This document shows positions 1 to 9,480 of a stretch of DNA of 64,000 bases, in pieces. The stretch spans positions 496,001 through 560,000 of the forward strand of contig NZ_LMVL02000001.1 in NCBI RefSeq assembly GCF_001541345.2, in the 5' to 3' direction. The notes beneath the pieces are model-generated. The model had not been told where the DNA came from. It ran no database searches and worked only from the letters and a program-made list of their open reading frames with translations. The stretch's first letter is position 1; every line of letters begins with the position of its first letter. The DNA comes from Gillisella vitis. GTDB taxonomy: Bacteria > Pseudomonadota > Alphaproteobacteria > Rhizobiales > Rhizobiaceae. The translations under genes and the position numbers were made by a program.

Positions 1-2590
1 TTCGGCTTTTCACACCCAGCTTGGCGAAAATGTTCTTGGCGTGCGATTTCACTGTGTTCAAATTGATATCGAGCCTGGTGGCGATTTCGCTGTTGGAAAG
101 CCCCCACCGCATCAATTGCAGGACGTCGTCTTCCCGCTGCGTCAACTCAGTGAGCGAGCCACGCAGACTGAGGCGGGCCTCCTGCCTTTGCCCTCCGCCA
201 GGGTTCGGCGACGCGGCGACGGGTGAAACGAAATCACGCAAGATGCGCCGCGTCGCCATGGTGTCATACTCAACATCCGCAGGTCGCGTCCCCTCGCCCT
301 CATGGGCGGGCGCGATGACGGTGGCGAGCGCCTCTGCCTGTCGCGCCATCAGAATACGACCTTCCTGCCGCGCCCCTGCGGCAAGCGCCCGAAGCTTTTC
401 TGCTGCCGCATCGATCTGACCGGCATTGCGCAGGATTCTGGCCTCGACGATGCGAAATGGGTCCCATATCGGCCAGGCCGAGGAAGGAAACCGGTTGCGC
501 GCCTCTGGCAATTGCAGGGACAGCCGTTCCCATTCGCGGCGGCCCTCCGCAGGGTTGTTGAGACGAAAGGCCCGGTCGGCCCGCTCTATACTGAGCTGGA
601 ATTCGAGGCGAAAATCTTCCGCCTCGTAGGCTCGTCTGCTGGCACGAACGAGAAGTGCCGTTGCCTCCTCGACCCGGCCCGTTATATCGAGAAGCCGCAC
701 GAGACCGGTTGTGGCAATCAGGATCCGTTCGCACAGCCCGGAAACATCCGTTGCCTTTTCAGCTGGGATCGCCCGTCGCCACAGGCGCTCGGCCTTCTCA
801 ATATCATTGTCGTCATAGGCAATCAGTCCCAAAAGTGCTGATGGCAGCGCGACCATATAGGAGTGTTCGCCGAAATGCTGTTCGGCAATCGCCAGGGCTT
901 CGACAATCACATGCCGGGCTTCCTGAAACAGCGCACGGGCGAGGTAGGACATGGCGGCAATGCAGCGGGAATGAATTCCGCCCCAATGACAGGCCATGTC
1001 GTCATAGACGCCATTTGCCCGCCATGTCAGCCGCTCCGCCAGGTCCAGCTTGCCGAGATTGAAGGCGAAATAGCTGTGAATGGAATCGAGATCGACCTGT
1101 CCGAACGCTAACCGATCAAGCTCTTTTCCTGCCAGTTGGGAGAGATGAAAATCTCCGACTGTGAAATCACCGCCATAGGCGCCGATGAGCGCCCGCATGA
1201 GATGAAGCCGTCCGCTGATATCGAGACCCGTGCGTGCCGCGATGAGGGATACAGGGCTATTCGGGTCGCTTTCCGCCGCCTCTATCGTCTGAAGGGTTTG
1301 CTCGGCTTGCAAGAAGCGGCGCATGTTGATGGATCGCCACACTTGCAGGAAAAGCAGAAGCGGCCTTTCCTCGCGGGCATCCCGGGGCAGTTGCTGCATC
1401 CAGCGGGAATAGGTGTCGAAACGGCCATGGCTGAGATAGTCGTACAGGCAATAGGTTTCTATCAGCTCCGCCGCCCATTTGGACTGGCGCGCCAGAAAGG
1501 CATGACGGACGGCATCAACGGGCGACCCATTGTCGATGAACCATTGCGCGGCGCGGGCGTGAATATCTTCGACAGCAGGCCGGTCATCGCCATAAAGACG
1601 GGTTTGCAGAAATTCCTGGAACAGATGATGATACTTGTACCACCGCTGGGTTCCCGGAAGCTCAACGACAAACAATTGGCTTTGCTCCAGGAAGGCCAGC
1701 ATCCGGTCCCCGTCAAACCGACCGGTCACGGCGTTGCAGAGGTCGGCATTCAGCGTTTCCAAGAGGGAGGTCTTGGCGAGGAAGTCGCAAATCTCGGCAG
1801 GCAGTCCGGCAATGACTTCCTCCAGGAAATAGTCGGCAAACGCACGATGGCTTCCAGATGGCGCAGCGGCGACGAAATTGCCCGTCGCTCGCCCTGTGAC
1901 CAGGGCTGCCAGCCGCAGGCCGACCGCCCAACCCTCGGTATGACCATGCATCTGGCGGCTTTCGTCAGCCGTCAAGGCGACATTGGAGGCGGTGCGAAAA
2001 AACGCCTCAGTCTCCTCCTCACTGAAATGCAGGTCTTCCACGGCAATGTCGATCATCTCGCCATTGGCCCGGTATCGGCCAACGGGTATGGCGGGCCGGT
2101 TGCGGCTGGCGAGCACGACGGTCAGGCTCGGCAAGCGGCTGGCGAGGATCGTATTGATCGCCTCGCCACCATCGCCGCCTTCGGCCAAATGGTAATCGTC
2201 GATAAACAAGGCCAGCGGCTGACGGATGGATTGATCCGTGAGCAGGGCCGTCAGGCGTTGCAGCGCGTCGGCGCGATCAAGGGAGGGCAGAGGGTCGCGA
2301 TGATCACTGAGCGATTGCTGAAGTGCCTGAAGCAGGCCCTCGGCGAAACTCAATGGGTCCTTGTCGTCGTCGCTTGCCGAATACCAGACGGTCGAAAACC
2401 CGGCATCCGACAGGCTCCGATGCCATTGGGCCAGAAGCGTGGTCTTGCCGGAGCCAGCCGGGGCATGGACGAGCGCCAGCCGGTGATTGCTGAGAAGCTG
2501 CGACAGTCGCGTCAGGCGCGGACGGTCGATCAGGCCTGTCGAAGCGCTGGGCGGCACAGATCGTCGGTTTAAAAGGCGCGTTCGTTGCAC
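1..2590 (-). CDS. LuxR-family LAL (MalT-like) ATP-dependent transcriptional activator, C-terminus cut by window edge
   Basis: Open on the minus strand from a GTG at 2590 to the window edge, about 863 codons, so the last residues and stop are missing. The GTG is preceded by a G-rich Shine-Dalgarno-like run, and an in-frame stop lies just upstream. An N-terminal NTPase region carries a Walker A motif APAGSGKT at about residues 43-50 and a Walker B-like LALFIDDYHL near residue 130. A LuxR-type helix-turn-helix (LTQREDDVLQLM, then NSEIATRLDINLNTVKSHAK) occupies the last 50 or so visible residues. Length and order match LAL/MalT regulators, which activate transcription when ATP and an inducer bind. 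It is divergent from the amidase/peptide-importer operon and is the obvious candidate activator of it (inference). Long plus-strand open frames here are its antisense shadows. Confidence 0.88.
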   Translation of the reverse strand, partial: MQRTRLLNRRSVPPSASTGLIDRPRLTRLSQLLSNHRLALVHAPAGSGKTTLLAQWHRSLSDAGFSTVWYSASDDDKDPLSFAEGLLQALQQSLSDHRDPLPSLDRADALQRLTALLTDQSIRQPLALFIDDYHLAEGGDGGEAINTILASRLPSLTVVLASRNRPAIPVGRYRANGEMIDIAVEDLHFSEEETEAFFRTASNVALTADESRQMHGHTEGWAVGLRLAALVTGRATGNFVAAAPSGSHRAFADYFLEEVIAGLPAEICDFLAKTSLLETLNADLCNAVTGRFDGDRMLAFLEQSQLFVVELPGTQRWYKYHHLFQEFLQTRLYGDDRPAVEDIHARAAQWFIDNGSPVDAVRHAFLARQSKWAAELIETYCLYDYLSHGRFDTYSRWMQQLPRDAREERPLLLFLQVWRSINMRRFLQAEQTLQTIEAAESDPNSPVSLIAARTGLDISGRLHLMRALIGAYGGDFTVGDFHLSQLAGKELDRLAFGQVDLDSIHSYFAFNLGKLDLAERLTWRANGVYDDMACHWGGIHSRCIAAMSYLARALFQEARHVIVEALAIAEQHFGEHSYMVALPSALLGLIAYDDNDIEKAERLWRRAIPAEKATDVSGLCERILIATTGLVRLLDITGRVEEATALLVRASRRAYEAEDFRLEFQLSIERADRAFRLNNPAEGRREWERLSLQLPEARNRFPSSAWPIWDPFRIVEARILRNAGQIDAAAEKLRALAAGARQEGRILMARQAEALATVIAPAHEGEGTRPADVEYDTMATRRILRDFVSPVAASPNPGGGQRQEARLSLRGSLTELTQREDDVLQLMRWGLSNSEIATRLDINLNTVKSHAKNIFAKLGVKSR

Positions 2591-2635
2591 AGGGCCCCCC
2601 TGAAATCATAGAGTGCGCTGAGCCTATCACTCTTT

Positions 2636-2669
2636 AGGGTGAGATTGGAAAATTTTAGCATCTCACCCT
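2636..2669. promoter_or_regulatory. Perfect 10-bp inverted repeat in the LAL/amidase divergent intergenic region
   Basis: AGGGTGAGAT at 2636-2645 and its exact reverse complement ATCTCACCCT at 2660-2669 are separated by 14 AT-rich bases. The dyad lies between the divergent regulator (start 2590) and amidase (start about 2722). Position and symmetry fit an operator for the adjacent LuxR-type regulator, but this is inference. As a hairpin it has no following T-run, so a terminator is unlikely. Confidence 0.45.
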
Positions 2670-2721
2670 TCGGGATCATGCCAAAAATAAGTGCTGGCCG
2701 TATTTTTAGGCAACTTCGCCA

Positions 2722-4158
2722 TTGGAGACCGGAAAATTGCAGTTAAGCGAATATCAAACCTATGATGCGACTGGACTGGCAGAGCTTGTTGCAAAGGGTG
2801 AAGTCCAGCCAACCGAATTGCTGGAAACAGCGCTTGCTGGCGTGGCGGCGACCAATCCCACATTGAACGCCATTGTCGCGACATTCGAAGACGAGGCTCG
2901 CCGCTTCATAAAGGAAGAGCTGAAGGATGGCCCGTTCAAAGGCGTCCCTTTCGTTTTGAAGGACCTCACCGCGCATTATGCCGGACAGCCAACGGGGGCC
3001 GGATGGCCGCCTCGCGCTTCTGTCACACCGCAGCAAGACAGCGAACTGGTGCGTCGCTACAAAAAGGCGGGGCTTGTCACTTTTGCCAAGACGGCGGTAC
3101 CGGAGCTGGCCATGGACTGGACGACCCGCTCGCGGGCGCATGGCGTCACCAATAATCCGTGGAATCCGGGTCGCACGGCGGGGACGTCCAGCGGTGGCAC
3201 CGCAGCGGCGGTTGCCGCGGGCATCGTGCCGATGGGTCATGGCAATGACGGCGGCGGGTCGATCCGTGTGCCATCCTCCGTCTGTGGATGTTTCGGCATG
3301 AAGCCGAGCCGGGGCCGCAATCCGGTTGCGCCTGCGGGCAGCACCTGGCAGGGCATGCTGGTGGAACATGCGCTAACCCGCTCCGTCCGCGACAGCGCTG
3401 CCCTTCTTGATGCGACCGCCGGACCGCATAGAGGGCAATTCTTCAACAGCCCGGCAGGGGGGCAATTCGCGGACGAGGTGGGACGCGATCCCGGCAAGCT
3501 GAGAATTGCCGTTTCGACCAGAGCGCCTTACGGCGCAGAAACCCATGCCGATTGCAAGGCTGCGGTCGCCGAGACTGTCAAGCTGCTTGAGAGCCTGGGT
3601 CATCATTGCGAGGCTTTCGATATCGACTTGCCGGATGATGGCTGGGATGCTTTTGAGACATATATTCTCGCTGAATACGCAACCGACATGCGCCTTGAGG
3701 AAGGTGTCCTCGGGCGCAAGCTGACGCAGGATGATTTTCCTCAGATGCTGTGGGACATGATCGAGGCTGGAAACCGCATCAGCGCGGTCGATGTCAATAT
3801 CGCCACGACGCGCCTGCATGAGGTTGCGTCAGCCGTTTCCTCGACATTCGAAACCTTCGATCTCTTCCTGTCGCCAACCCTTGCCCAGCCACCGCTTCCG
3901 CATGAGGCCTTCCCCGCCTCGACCTCGATGCGCGGACACTATGCGTTTTATCTGTCGTGGATGCCTTATACGCATATTTTCAACGTCAATGGATCACCGG
4001 CCATGTCGGTGCCGCTCGTCTGGAACGACGAAGGTCTGCCGATTGGTGTTCAGTTTGCGGCTGCACCGACGGGCGAAGGTCTGTTGTTCAGACTTGCCGC
4101 GCAGTTGGAGGCCGCTCGTCCATGGAGTAATCGGCGACCGCAGATTTCGGTCGCATGA
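2722..4158 (+). CDS. Amidase (amidase-signature family)
   Basis: 478 residues from a TTG start; a second TTG at 2737 has a better-placed GGAG and may be the true start. The amidase-signature Ser-cisSer-Lys triad is visible: Lys80 in FVLKDL, cis-Ser156 in the Gly/Ser loop RTAGTSSGG, and nucleophile Ser180 in GGGSIRVPSS. The family hydrolyses carboxamides, from glutaminyl-tRNA amidation subunits to catabolic amidases. This one is a stand-alone cytoplasmic enzyme (no signal peptide) placed first in a peptide-importer operon. It therefore probably cleaves an imported amide, acylated amino acid or peptide-like compound. The exact substrate cannot be read from the sequence. About 40 bp separate it from the binding-protein gene, so co-transcription is likely. 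Confidence 0.9.
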   Translation: METGKLQLSEYQTYDATGLAELVAKGEVQPTELLETALAGVAATNPTLNAIVATFEDEARRFIKEELKDGPFKGVPFVLKDLTAHYAGQPTGAGWPPRASVTPQQDSELVRRYKKAGLVTFAKTAVPELAMDWTTRSRAHGVTNNPWNPGRTAGTSSGGTAAAVAAGIVPMGHGNDGGGSIRVPSSVCGCFGMKPSRGRNPVAPAGSTWQGMLVEHALTRSVRDSAALLDATAGPHRGQFFNSPAGGQFADEVGRDPGKLRIAVSTRAPYGAETHADCKAAVAETVKLLESLGHHCEAFDIDLPDDGWDAFETYILAEYATDMRLEEGVLGRKLTQDDFPQMLWDMIEAGNRISAVDVNIATTRLHEVASAVSSTFETFDLFLSPTLAQPPLPHEAFPASTSMRGHYAFYLSWMPYTHIFNVNGSPAMSVPLVWNDEGLPIGVQFAAAPTGEGLLFRLAAQLEAARPWSNRRPQISVA

Positions 4159-4198
4159 AACTGAAACGCATAAAAATACAAAACAAAGGGAACGACGC

Positions 4199-5752
4199 AT
4201 GAACCACAAACCAGACAAATCCCCGCTTGCCCGCAGCGCCGCTGCCGTGGTCGCACTTGCCGCAGCTCTCACCGGGTTTTCAGCCAGCGCTGCCGAGTTG
4301 ACCGTTGCGCGCTCTGTCGATGCCGATGGCCTCGATCCGCAAAAGGCAAGCACGACACAGTCCTTGCAGATCACCAACCTGATCTTTGATACATTGCTGA
4401 CGATGGCCAAGGACGGTTCCGTCCATCCGGGCCTGGCCAGTGCCTGGACGATGGCGCCGGATGGCAAATCCTATGATTTCACCATCCGCGACGGCATCAA
4501 ATGCCACGATGGCAGCACGTTTGATGCGGCGGCGGCCAAGGCCAGCCTGGACCGGGCGCTCGATCCCGCCACCGTCAATCCGAACCTGTCGGCATGGGGT
4601 CCTATCACCAAAAGCAGCGTCGAGGGCAAGGTGCTGAAAGTCACTCTGTCCGAACCCTATGGTCCCTTCACGTCCTTCCTCACAAGCATCCAGGCAGCCT
4701 TTATCTGCCCGTCCTCGGCATCGGCCAAGGAATTCAAGCCGATCGGCACCGGCCCGTTCAAATTCGTCAACTGGACCCGCAATGACAGCATCCAGTTGGA
4801 GGCGAATGCCGATTACCAGAACGCCAACCCTCTGATCGAAAACCCCGGCAAGCCGCATATCGACAAGTTGACCTTCAAGGTCATCCCGGAAGCGGTGGCC
4901 AGAATGGCCGCTCTGCGCTCCGGCGAGGTCGATATGGTCGAACCGTCTCTGGAAGAAGCCGCCGACCTGAAGGCCGACAGCAATTTCAAGGTCTACGCAG
5001 CAGACCTGTCCGGACAGCAAATGCTGGCCGCCTTCACCTGGAAGATCAAGCCGCTCGACAATCCGGATATCCGCAAGGCGATCGGCATGGCAATGAACCG
5101 CGACGCCTATGCGTCTATTGCCTTTGAAGGTCTCGTCAACACCGCCAATTGCCCCGTGGCACCGAACCTGTTTGCGACGGATGAGGCACTTTGCGCCATC
5201 TGGGGCGTCAAATATGACCCCGAAGCCGCCAAGGCTTTGATGGCCAAGGCGGGCTATACACCGGAAAAACCGCTGAAGGTGAAGCTTCTCGTTCACAAGC
5301 TACCGGGCTGGGACCAGATGCACCAGATCATGCAGCAGGATCTGGCTGCCATCGGCGTCCAGGCCGAGATCGAGACCCGCGAAGTGGCCGCCTATTTCGA
5401 CTATATGAAGGGCGTCAACGAACGTACCGATGGCGAACCTGCCGTGTGGACCATGGGCATGTCGGGTGTCGACCCGGACTACCTCACTTTCCTTTGGAAA
5501 CGTCCCGGCTTTGTCAATATGGGCATCAATGCCGACCTCGATGGCATGCTGGATGAGCAGCGCAAGCTTTCAGGTGATGCTCGCGCCGCCAAGATCCATG
5601 ATATTGAAAAATATCTGATGGAGAATGCCTATGCGATCCCGCTGCTGTCGCCTGGTTGGGGCTGGCTGATGGCATCGACATCGAAAGTCGATGGCTTCAA
5701 GATGGGCTTCATGGTCTCGCTGCTGTTCAACGACGTGAGCGTCAAGCCATAA
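4199..5752 (+). CDS. Peptide-type ABC transporter substrate-binding protein (family 5)
   Basis: 517 residues from the ATG at 4199, which has AAAGGGAA upstream. An open frame extends back to 3791 but lies inside the amidase gene. The N-terminus is a Sec signal peptide with a long Ala/Leu core and a likely cleavage after residue 32 (ASAA-ELT). The mature protein follows the normal family-5 order: SVDADGLDPQKA near the N-terminus, the YDFTIRDGIKCHDGST block, then PIGTGPFKFVNW. It is the periplasmic receptor for the permeases and ATPases encoded downstream. Family 5 takes oligopeptides, dipeptides, opines, glutathione or nickel, so the ligand is open. A repeat element lies between this gene and the first permease. 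Confidence 0.93.
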   Translation: MNHKPDKSPLARSAAAVVALAAALTGFSASAAELTVARSVDADGLDPQKASTTQSLQITNLIFDTLLTMAKDGSVHPGLASAWTMAPDGKSYDFTIRDGIKCHDGSTFDAAAAKASLDRALDPATVNPNLSAWGPITKSSVEGKVLKVTLSEPYGPFTSFLTSIQAAFICPSSASAKEFKPIGTGPFKFVNWTRNDSIQLEANADYQNANPLIENPGKPHIDKLTFKVIPEAVARMAALRSGEVDMVEPSLEEAADLKADSNFKVYAADLSGQQMLAAFTWKIKPLDNPDIRKAIGMAMNRDAYASIAFEGLVNTANCPVAPNLFATDEALCAIWGVKYDPEAAKALMAKAGYTPEKPLKVKLLVHKLPGWDQMHQIMQQDLAAIGVQAEIETREVAAYFDYMKGVNERTDGEPAVWTMGMSGVDPDYLTFLWKRPGFVNMGINADLDGMLDEQRKLSGDARAAKIHDIEKYLMENAYAIPLLSPGWGWLMASTSKVDGFKMGFMVSLLFNDVSVKP

Positions 5753-5762
5753 TAGGGAACTG

Positions 5763-5890
5763 CTGCTCCGGCTATTGCATCATTCTTTAAACCGGAATCG
5801 GTTTAAAGAGAAAATTATGCAGCAGATATAAAGCGCTACAACGGACTTCTGTGCGTCATATAGGGCGCACGGCGCTGTAGGCCGGAGCAG
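5763..5890. repeat. Palindromic intergenic element, copy 1 (MITE/RIME-like), between binding-protein and permease genes
   Basis: A 128-bp unit bounded by a perfect 10-bp inverted repeat, CTGCTCCGGC at 5763-5772 and GCCGGAGCAG at 5881-5890. Inside is a perfect hairpin, TCTTTAAACCG/CGGTTTAAAGA around a GAAT loop (5784-5809), and a smaller GTGCG/CGCAC stem (5851-5870). Roughly 100 bp closely match a second copy at 15138-15245. Rhizobial genomes carry short mosaic palindromic elements of this style (RIME family), but I cannot confirm the family by search. It codes for nothing. Confidence 0.75.
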
Positions 5891-5913
5891 CCTTCCGATA
5901 CAAACGGGTTCCA

Positions 5914-6837
5914 ATGCTTGTTCTCATTTTAAAACGGCTGCTCATTGCCCTGGCGACGGTTGTGTCTGTCATTATCCTGTCGGGCATTCTCATCCATATC
6001 GTTCCTGGCGATCCGGTCACCGCGATGATGGCGCAATCTGTGACCGCAAGTCCGGAAGCGATGGCGCAAATGCGGGTCAAGCTGGGGCTTGATCTTCCAG
6101 TATGGCAGCAGGTCGCGCTTTACACCTGGCACGTTTTCCAGGGTGATCTTGGCATGACGATCCGCGGCAACGAACCTGTCGCAAGACTTCTGCTCCAACG
6201 GTTGCCGAACACCTTTGTTCTGGCTGTTTCGGGGCTCGGCGTTGCGCTTGCCATCGGCATACCGCTGGGCTTTCTGGCGGCAATTCACCGTGGAAAACTG
6301 ACCGATACGGCGGTGATGGTAATTGCGGTGCTGGGTGTCTCCATCCCCGGTTTCTGGTTGGGGCTGATCATGATCCAGGTGTTTTCGCTGAAGCTCGGCT
6401 GGTTGCCGGTCGCGGGCTCGGGTTTTCGCAACATCATCCTGCCAGCCCTCACGCTGGGTCTGACCTACTGCGCCCTGGTGGCGCGCATGACACGCTCCGC
6501 CCTCGTCGAGGTCCTGGCCGAAGACTATATCCGCACGGCCCGCGCGCGCGGGCTTCGTGAGTATCAGGTGCTTTTGGTTCATGCCCTGAAGCCAGCGCTT
6601 ATCAGTATTGTCACCGTGGTCGGGCTGGTCTTTGCCTATCTTCTCGGCGGTCAGGTGATCATCGAGAATGTCTTTTCGTGGAATGGCATTGGTCGCCTGG
6701 CCGTTCAGGCCATGCTGGAGCGTGACTATCCGATGATCCAGGGCTTCATTGTCGTCTTCGCCAGTTCGGTTGTCATCGTCTCGATGCTGATCGACATTCT
6801 CTACGGCTTTCTTGATCCCCGCATGAGGCAAAGATGA
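5914..6837 (+). CDS. Peptide-type ABC transporter permease (DppB-like)
   Basis: 307 residues with about six hydrophobic segments. The start MLVLILKRLL with a first membrane helix followed by HIVPGDP is typical of DppB/OppB proteins. The cytoplasmic EAA loop that docks with the ATPases is visible as AEDYIRTARARGLREYQVLL. It forms the inner-membrane channel with the next gene product. The gene overlaps the following permease by 4 bp (ATGA), a sign of translational coupling, and is separated from the binding-protein gene by 161 bp that hold a palindromic repeat. Confidence 0.93.
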   Translation: MLVLILKRLLIALATVVSVIILSGILIHIVPGDPVTAMMAQSVTASPEAMAQMRVKLGLDLPVWQQVALYTWHVFQGDLGMTIRGNEPVARLLLQRLPNTFVLAVSGLGVALAIGIPLGFLAAIHRGKLTDTAVMVIAVLGVSIPGFWLGLIMIQVFSLKLGWLPVAGSGFRNIILPALTLGLTYCALVARMTRSALVEVLAEDYIRTARARGLREYQVLLVHALKPALISIVTVVGLVFAYLLGGQVIIENVFSWNGIGRLAVQAMLERDYPMIQGFIVVFASSVVIVSMLIDILYGFLDPRMRQR

Positions 6838-7682
6838 CCAGCATCGCAAAACGCAGCATGTTCTCTCTCAGATTGCCTGTCAGTGTGACGATAGGGCTGG
6901 CCTTGGCACTTGTCATCGTGCTGCTCTCTCTACTGTCATCCTATATTGCTCCGTTTGATCCGATGCGGATGGCGTCAGGCCCCCGCTTGTCGGCGCCATC
7001 GGCAGCGCATCTTTTCGGAACCGACGAATTTGGCCGCGACCTTTTCAGCCGCGTGCTGCTCGGCGGACGGTTGTCGCTTGGCATCGGCCTCAGCGCTGTC
7101 GTCAGCGGTTTGGTGATCGGCGGTCTCATCGGTCTGATCGCCGCTTTCGGTGGCCGAATTGTCGAGGCTTTGCTGTTGCGGCTTATCGATGTGCTCTACT
7201 CGTTTCCCGATACGTTGATCGCCCTTGCGCTGGTCGCTTTCCTCGGGCCTGGAATAGAGAATGCAACGCTGGCAATCGCCATCAGCCTCGTTCCCTTTTA
7301 TGCGCGGGTGGCCTATGGCCTTGCGGCTGCCGAGCGGGCAAAACCCTATATCGAGGCCGCCAGACTTGCAGGCACCCGGTCCGCGCGGCTGGTCCGCGTC
7401 CATGTTATGCCGAATATCGTGCAAAGCCTGATCGTCATGGCAACACTCGGATTTTCGTCCGCCATCCTGTCCGCCGCCGGGCTTTCGTTTCTGGGGCTTG
7501 GGGTCCAGCCGCCATCGCCGGAATGGGGCGCCATCCTTGCCTCGGGGCGCAATTATATCACCAAAGCCCCGTGGATATTGATCTTTCCGGGATTGGCGAT
7601 CTGCCTCACCGTCCTTTCCCTCAATCTGATCGGTGACAGTCTCAGGGACCTCATCGACCCCCGCCGAAAGGCAAGGCCATGA
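6834..7682 (+). CDS. Peptide-type ABC transporter permease (DppC-like)
   Basis: 282 residues. The N-terminal helix is followed by the family's periplasmic HLFGTDEFGRDLFSRVLLGGR block, quoted here only in part because the motif (FGTDEFGRD) is diagnostic of DppC/OppC. An EAA-type loop (YIEAARLAGTRSARLVRVHV) and the LGLGVQPPSPEWG segment near the C-terminus complete the signature. It is the second channel subunit, paired with the DppB-like protein upstream. It overlaps both neighbours by 4 bp (ATGA), so the four transport genes 5914-9393 are translationally coupled. Confidence 0.93.
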   Translation: MTSIAKRSMFSLRLPVSVTIGLALALVIVLLSLLSSYIAPFDPMRMASGPRLSAPSAAHLFGTDEFGRDLFSRVLLGGRLSLGIGLSAVVSGLVIGGLIGLIAAFGGRIVEALLLRLIDVLYSFPDTLIALALVAFLGPGIENATLAIAISLVPFYARVAYGLAAAERAKPYIEAARLAGTRSARLVRVHVMPNIVQSLIVMATLGFSSAILSAAGLSFLGLGVQPPSPEWGAILASGRNYITKAPWILIFPGLAICLTVLSLNLIGDSLRDLIDPRRKARP

Positions 7683-8512
7683 CGCAACCTTATCTGCGAG
7701 TCCGCGATCTGACGGTTGCCTTCCCAACCAGACAAGAGCCGTTCGCCGCTGTCGATGTTGTCGGGTTCGACCTTGCCCGGGGAGAGATCCTCGCCCTTGT
7801 CGGCGAATCCGGCAGCGGCAAGAGCATGACGTCGCTATCGATCATGCGTCTTCTGCCCGAGGCGGGGACAATGTCAGGCACAATCGAGATCGATGGGCAG
7901 AATATTGCCGGGCTTCAGCGCCGGGACATGGAAGATGTGCGCGGCGCGAAAATCGGCATGATCTTCCAGGAGCCGATGACGTCGCTCAATCCGGTCCTGA
8001 CCATCGGCCGCCAGATGAGTGAAGGTTTGATCCGTCATAAGGGTATTGCGCGCCGTCTGGCGCTGGAGCACGCCATTGCCGCCCTTGAGGATGTTCGCAT
8101 TCCCGAACCCCGGCGCATTCTCGGCCAGTATCCGCATCAACTGTCCGGCGGGATGCGCCAGCGTGTGATGATTGCCGCTGCCCTGACCCTGAAACCCGGC
8201 GTGCTGATTGCCGACGAGCCGACCACTGCGCTCGACGTGACAGTCCAGGCGCAGGTGCTGGATCTGCTTGTCGATCTCAAACTGCGCCACGGATCAGGCA
8301 TTCTGCTGATCACCCATGACATTGGTGTGGTTGCCGAAACGGCGGATCGTGTCGCAGTCATGCGCGGCGGGCGCATCGTTGAAACCGGCCCGGTCGAGCA
8401 AATTCTGTCCGCACCGCAGCATGACTATACCAAAGCGTTGCTGGCCTCACATCTCACCGTCGAACGGGCGATGCGGCAGCGCCGCGACAAGACAAAGGCT
8501 GGTGCCAGATGA
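7679..8512 (+). CDS. Peptide-type ABC transporter ATP-binding protein (DppD-like)
   Basis: 277 residues. Walker A GESGSGKS, the Q-loop [11 protein letters not shown], the signature [15 protein letters not shown], Walker [14 protein letters not shown] and the switch histidine in [11 protein letters not shown] are all intact, so it should hydrolyse ATP. The [12 protein letters not shown]-loop and [12 protein letters not shown]-loop are typical of the DppD/OppD subgroup. The cysteine-rich C-terminal tail seen in many DppD proteins is absent, which makes this one shorter than the usual 320-330 residues. It overlaps both neighbouring genes by 4 bp. Confidence 0.92.
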   Translation: MTQPYLRVRDLTVAFPTRQEPFAAVDVVGFDLARGEILALVGESGSGKSMTSLSIMRLLPEAGTMSGTIEIDGQNIAGLQRRDMEDVRGAKIGMIFQEPMTSLNPVLTIGRQMSEGLIRHKGIARRLALEHAIAALEDVRIPEPRRILGQYPHQLSGGMRQRVMIAAALTLKPGVLIADEPTTALDVTVQAQVLDLLVDLKLRHGSGILLITHDIGVVAETADRVAVMRGGRIVETGPVEQILSAPQHDYTKALLASHLTVERAMRQRRDKTKAGAR

Positions 8513-9393
8513 CGACAGAACCAATCCTCGCCCTTGAGAATATCCGCAAGGTATTTTCCGCGAACGGTCGAGAGGTGAGGGCGCTCAATGGCGTTTCTCT
8601 CAGTCTTGGGCGCGGTGAAACGCTCGGGGTGATCGGCGAAAGCGGCTCTGGCAAATCGACGCTGGGCCGTATCGCCGTGGGGCTTGAAACCGCCAGCAAA
8701 GGCACGATCCGCATCGGCGGGACCGATATTGCCGGTCTTTCCGCGCCATTACGCCGAGAGGCGTTTCGCCATTGTCAGATGATTTTCCAGGACCCTTATT
8801 CCTCCCTCAATCCCAGGCTGAAGATCGGTCGCCAGATCGGGGAGGGGATCTACGCTACCGGCGTCGCCAATTGGAAAGAGATCGGCGAGAGCGTTGCGGA
8901 TCTTTTGGAGAAAGTCGGGCTCAAGCGGGACTATGCGGATCGCTATCCGCATGAGTTTTCCGGTGGCCAGCGTCAACGGATCGCCATTGCCCGTGCGCTT
9001 GCGCCAGGGCCGCAGGTGGTGATTGCCGATGAACCCGTTTCTGCCCTCGATGTCAGTATCCAGGCCCAGATTCTCGACCTGCTGGCCGATTTGCAGAAAG
9101 AGAATTTTCTGTCCTACCTGTTCATCTCGCATGACATGGCCGTCGTCGCGCATCTCTGCGACCGGGTTGCCGTGATGCATCATGGCCGTATCGTGGAATA
9201 TGGCCCGGTCGAAGCAATCGTTGAACATGCCCAGCATCCTTACACGAAGAGCTTGCTTGAAGCCGTTCCGCGCCTTGGCCGCCGCCGCAGCGGTGAGCGA
9301 CATGTGCCAGTCGCGCTGCCTACTCATGGCGACGACGATCCCTATGAGGCGGTTTCGCCCGGTCATTGGGTCTTGGCGCATCGTCATCTGTAA
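8509..9393 (+). CDS. Peptide-type ABC transporter ATP-binding protein (DppF-like)
   Basis: 294 residues, second ATPase of the first importer. Walker [13 protein letters not shown]-loop [12 protein letters not shown], signature [15 protein letters not shown], Walker B VVIADEPVSALDV and switch histidine in FISHDMAVVAH are complete and of the DppF/OppF type. It would pair with the DppD-like subunit as a heterodimer under the two permeases. It closes the first importer operon; 87 bp follow before the fused ATPase of the next system, which has its own ribosome-binding site (AAGGGG). Confidence 0.92.
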   Translation: MTTEPILALENIRKVFSANGREVRALNGVSLSLGRGETLGVIGESGSGKSTLGRIAVGLETASKGTIRIGGTDIAGLSAPLRREAFRHCQMIFQDPYSSLNPRLKIGRQIGEGIYATGVANWKEIGESVADLLEKVGLKRDYADRYPHEFSGGQRQRIAIARALAPGPQVVIADEPVSALDVSIQAQILDLLADLQKENFLSYLFISHDMAVVAHLCDRVAVMHHGRIVEYGPVEAIVEHAQHPYTKSLLEAVPRLGRRRSGERHVPVALPTHGDDDPYEAVSPGHWVLAHRHL

Positions 9394-9480
9394 CGGATTG
9401 GCGACCCTTGTGGCGTTACGGCATCTTTCTTGCATCTGTCTTTTCAAAAGAACGTGACGCGCAACAATAAGGGGTAACTC

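Noticed and set aside
1136..2572. 478-codon open frame on the plus strand
   Set aside because: It is the codon-register antisense shadow of the LAL regulator, whose minus frame shows Walker A, Walker B and a LuxR helix-turn-helix.
3791..4198. Upstream extension of the first binding-protein frame
   Set aside because: It lies within the amidase gene and precedes a clear signal peptide with its own ribosome-binding site at 4199.
4280..5296. 338-codon minus-strand open frame
   Set aside because: Antisense to the first peptide-binding protein; no recognisable domain or ribosome-binding site.
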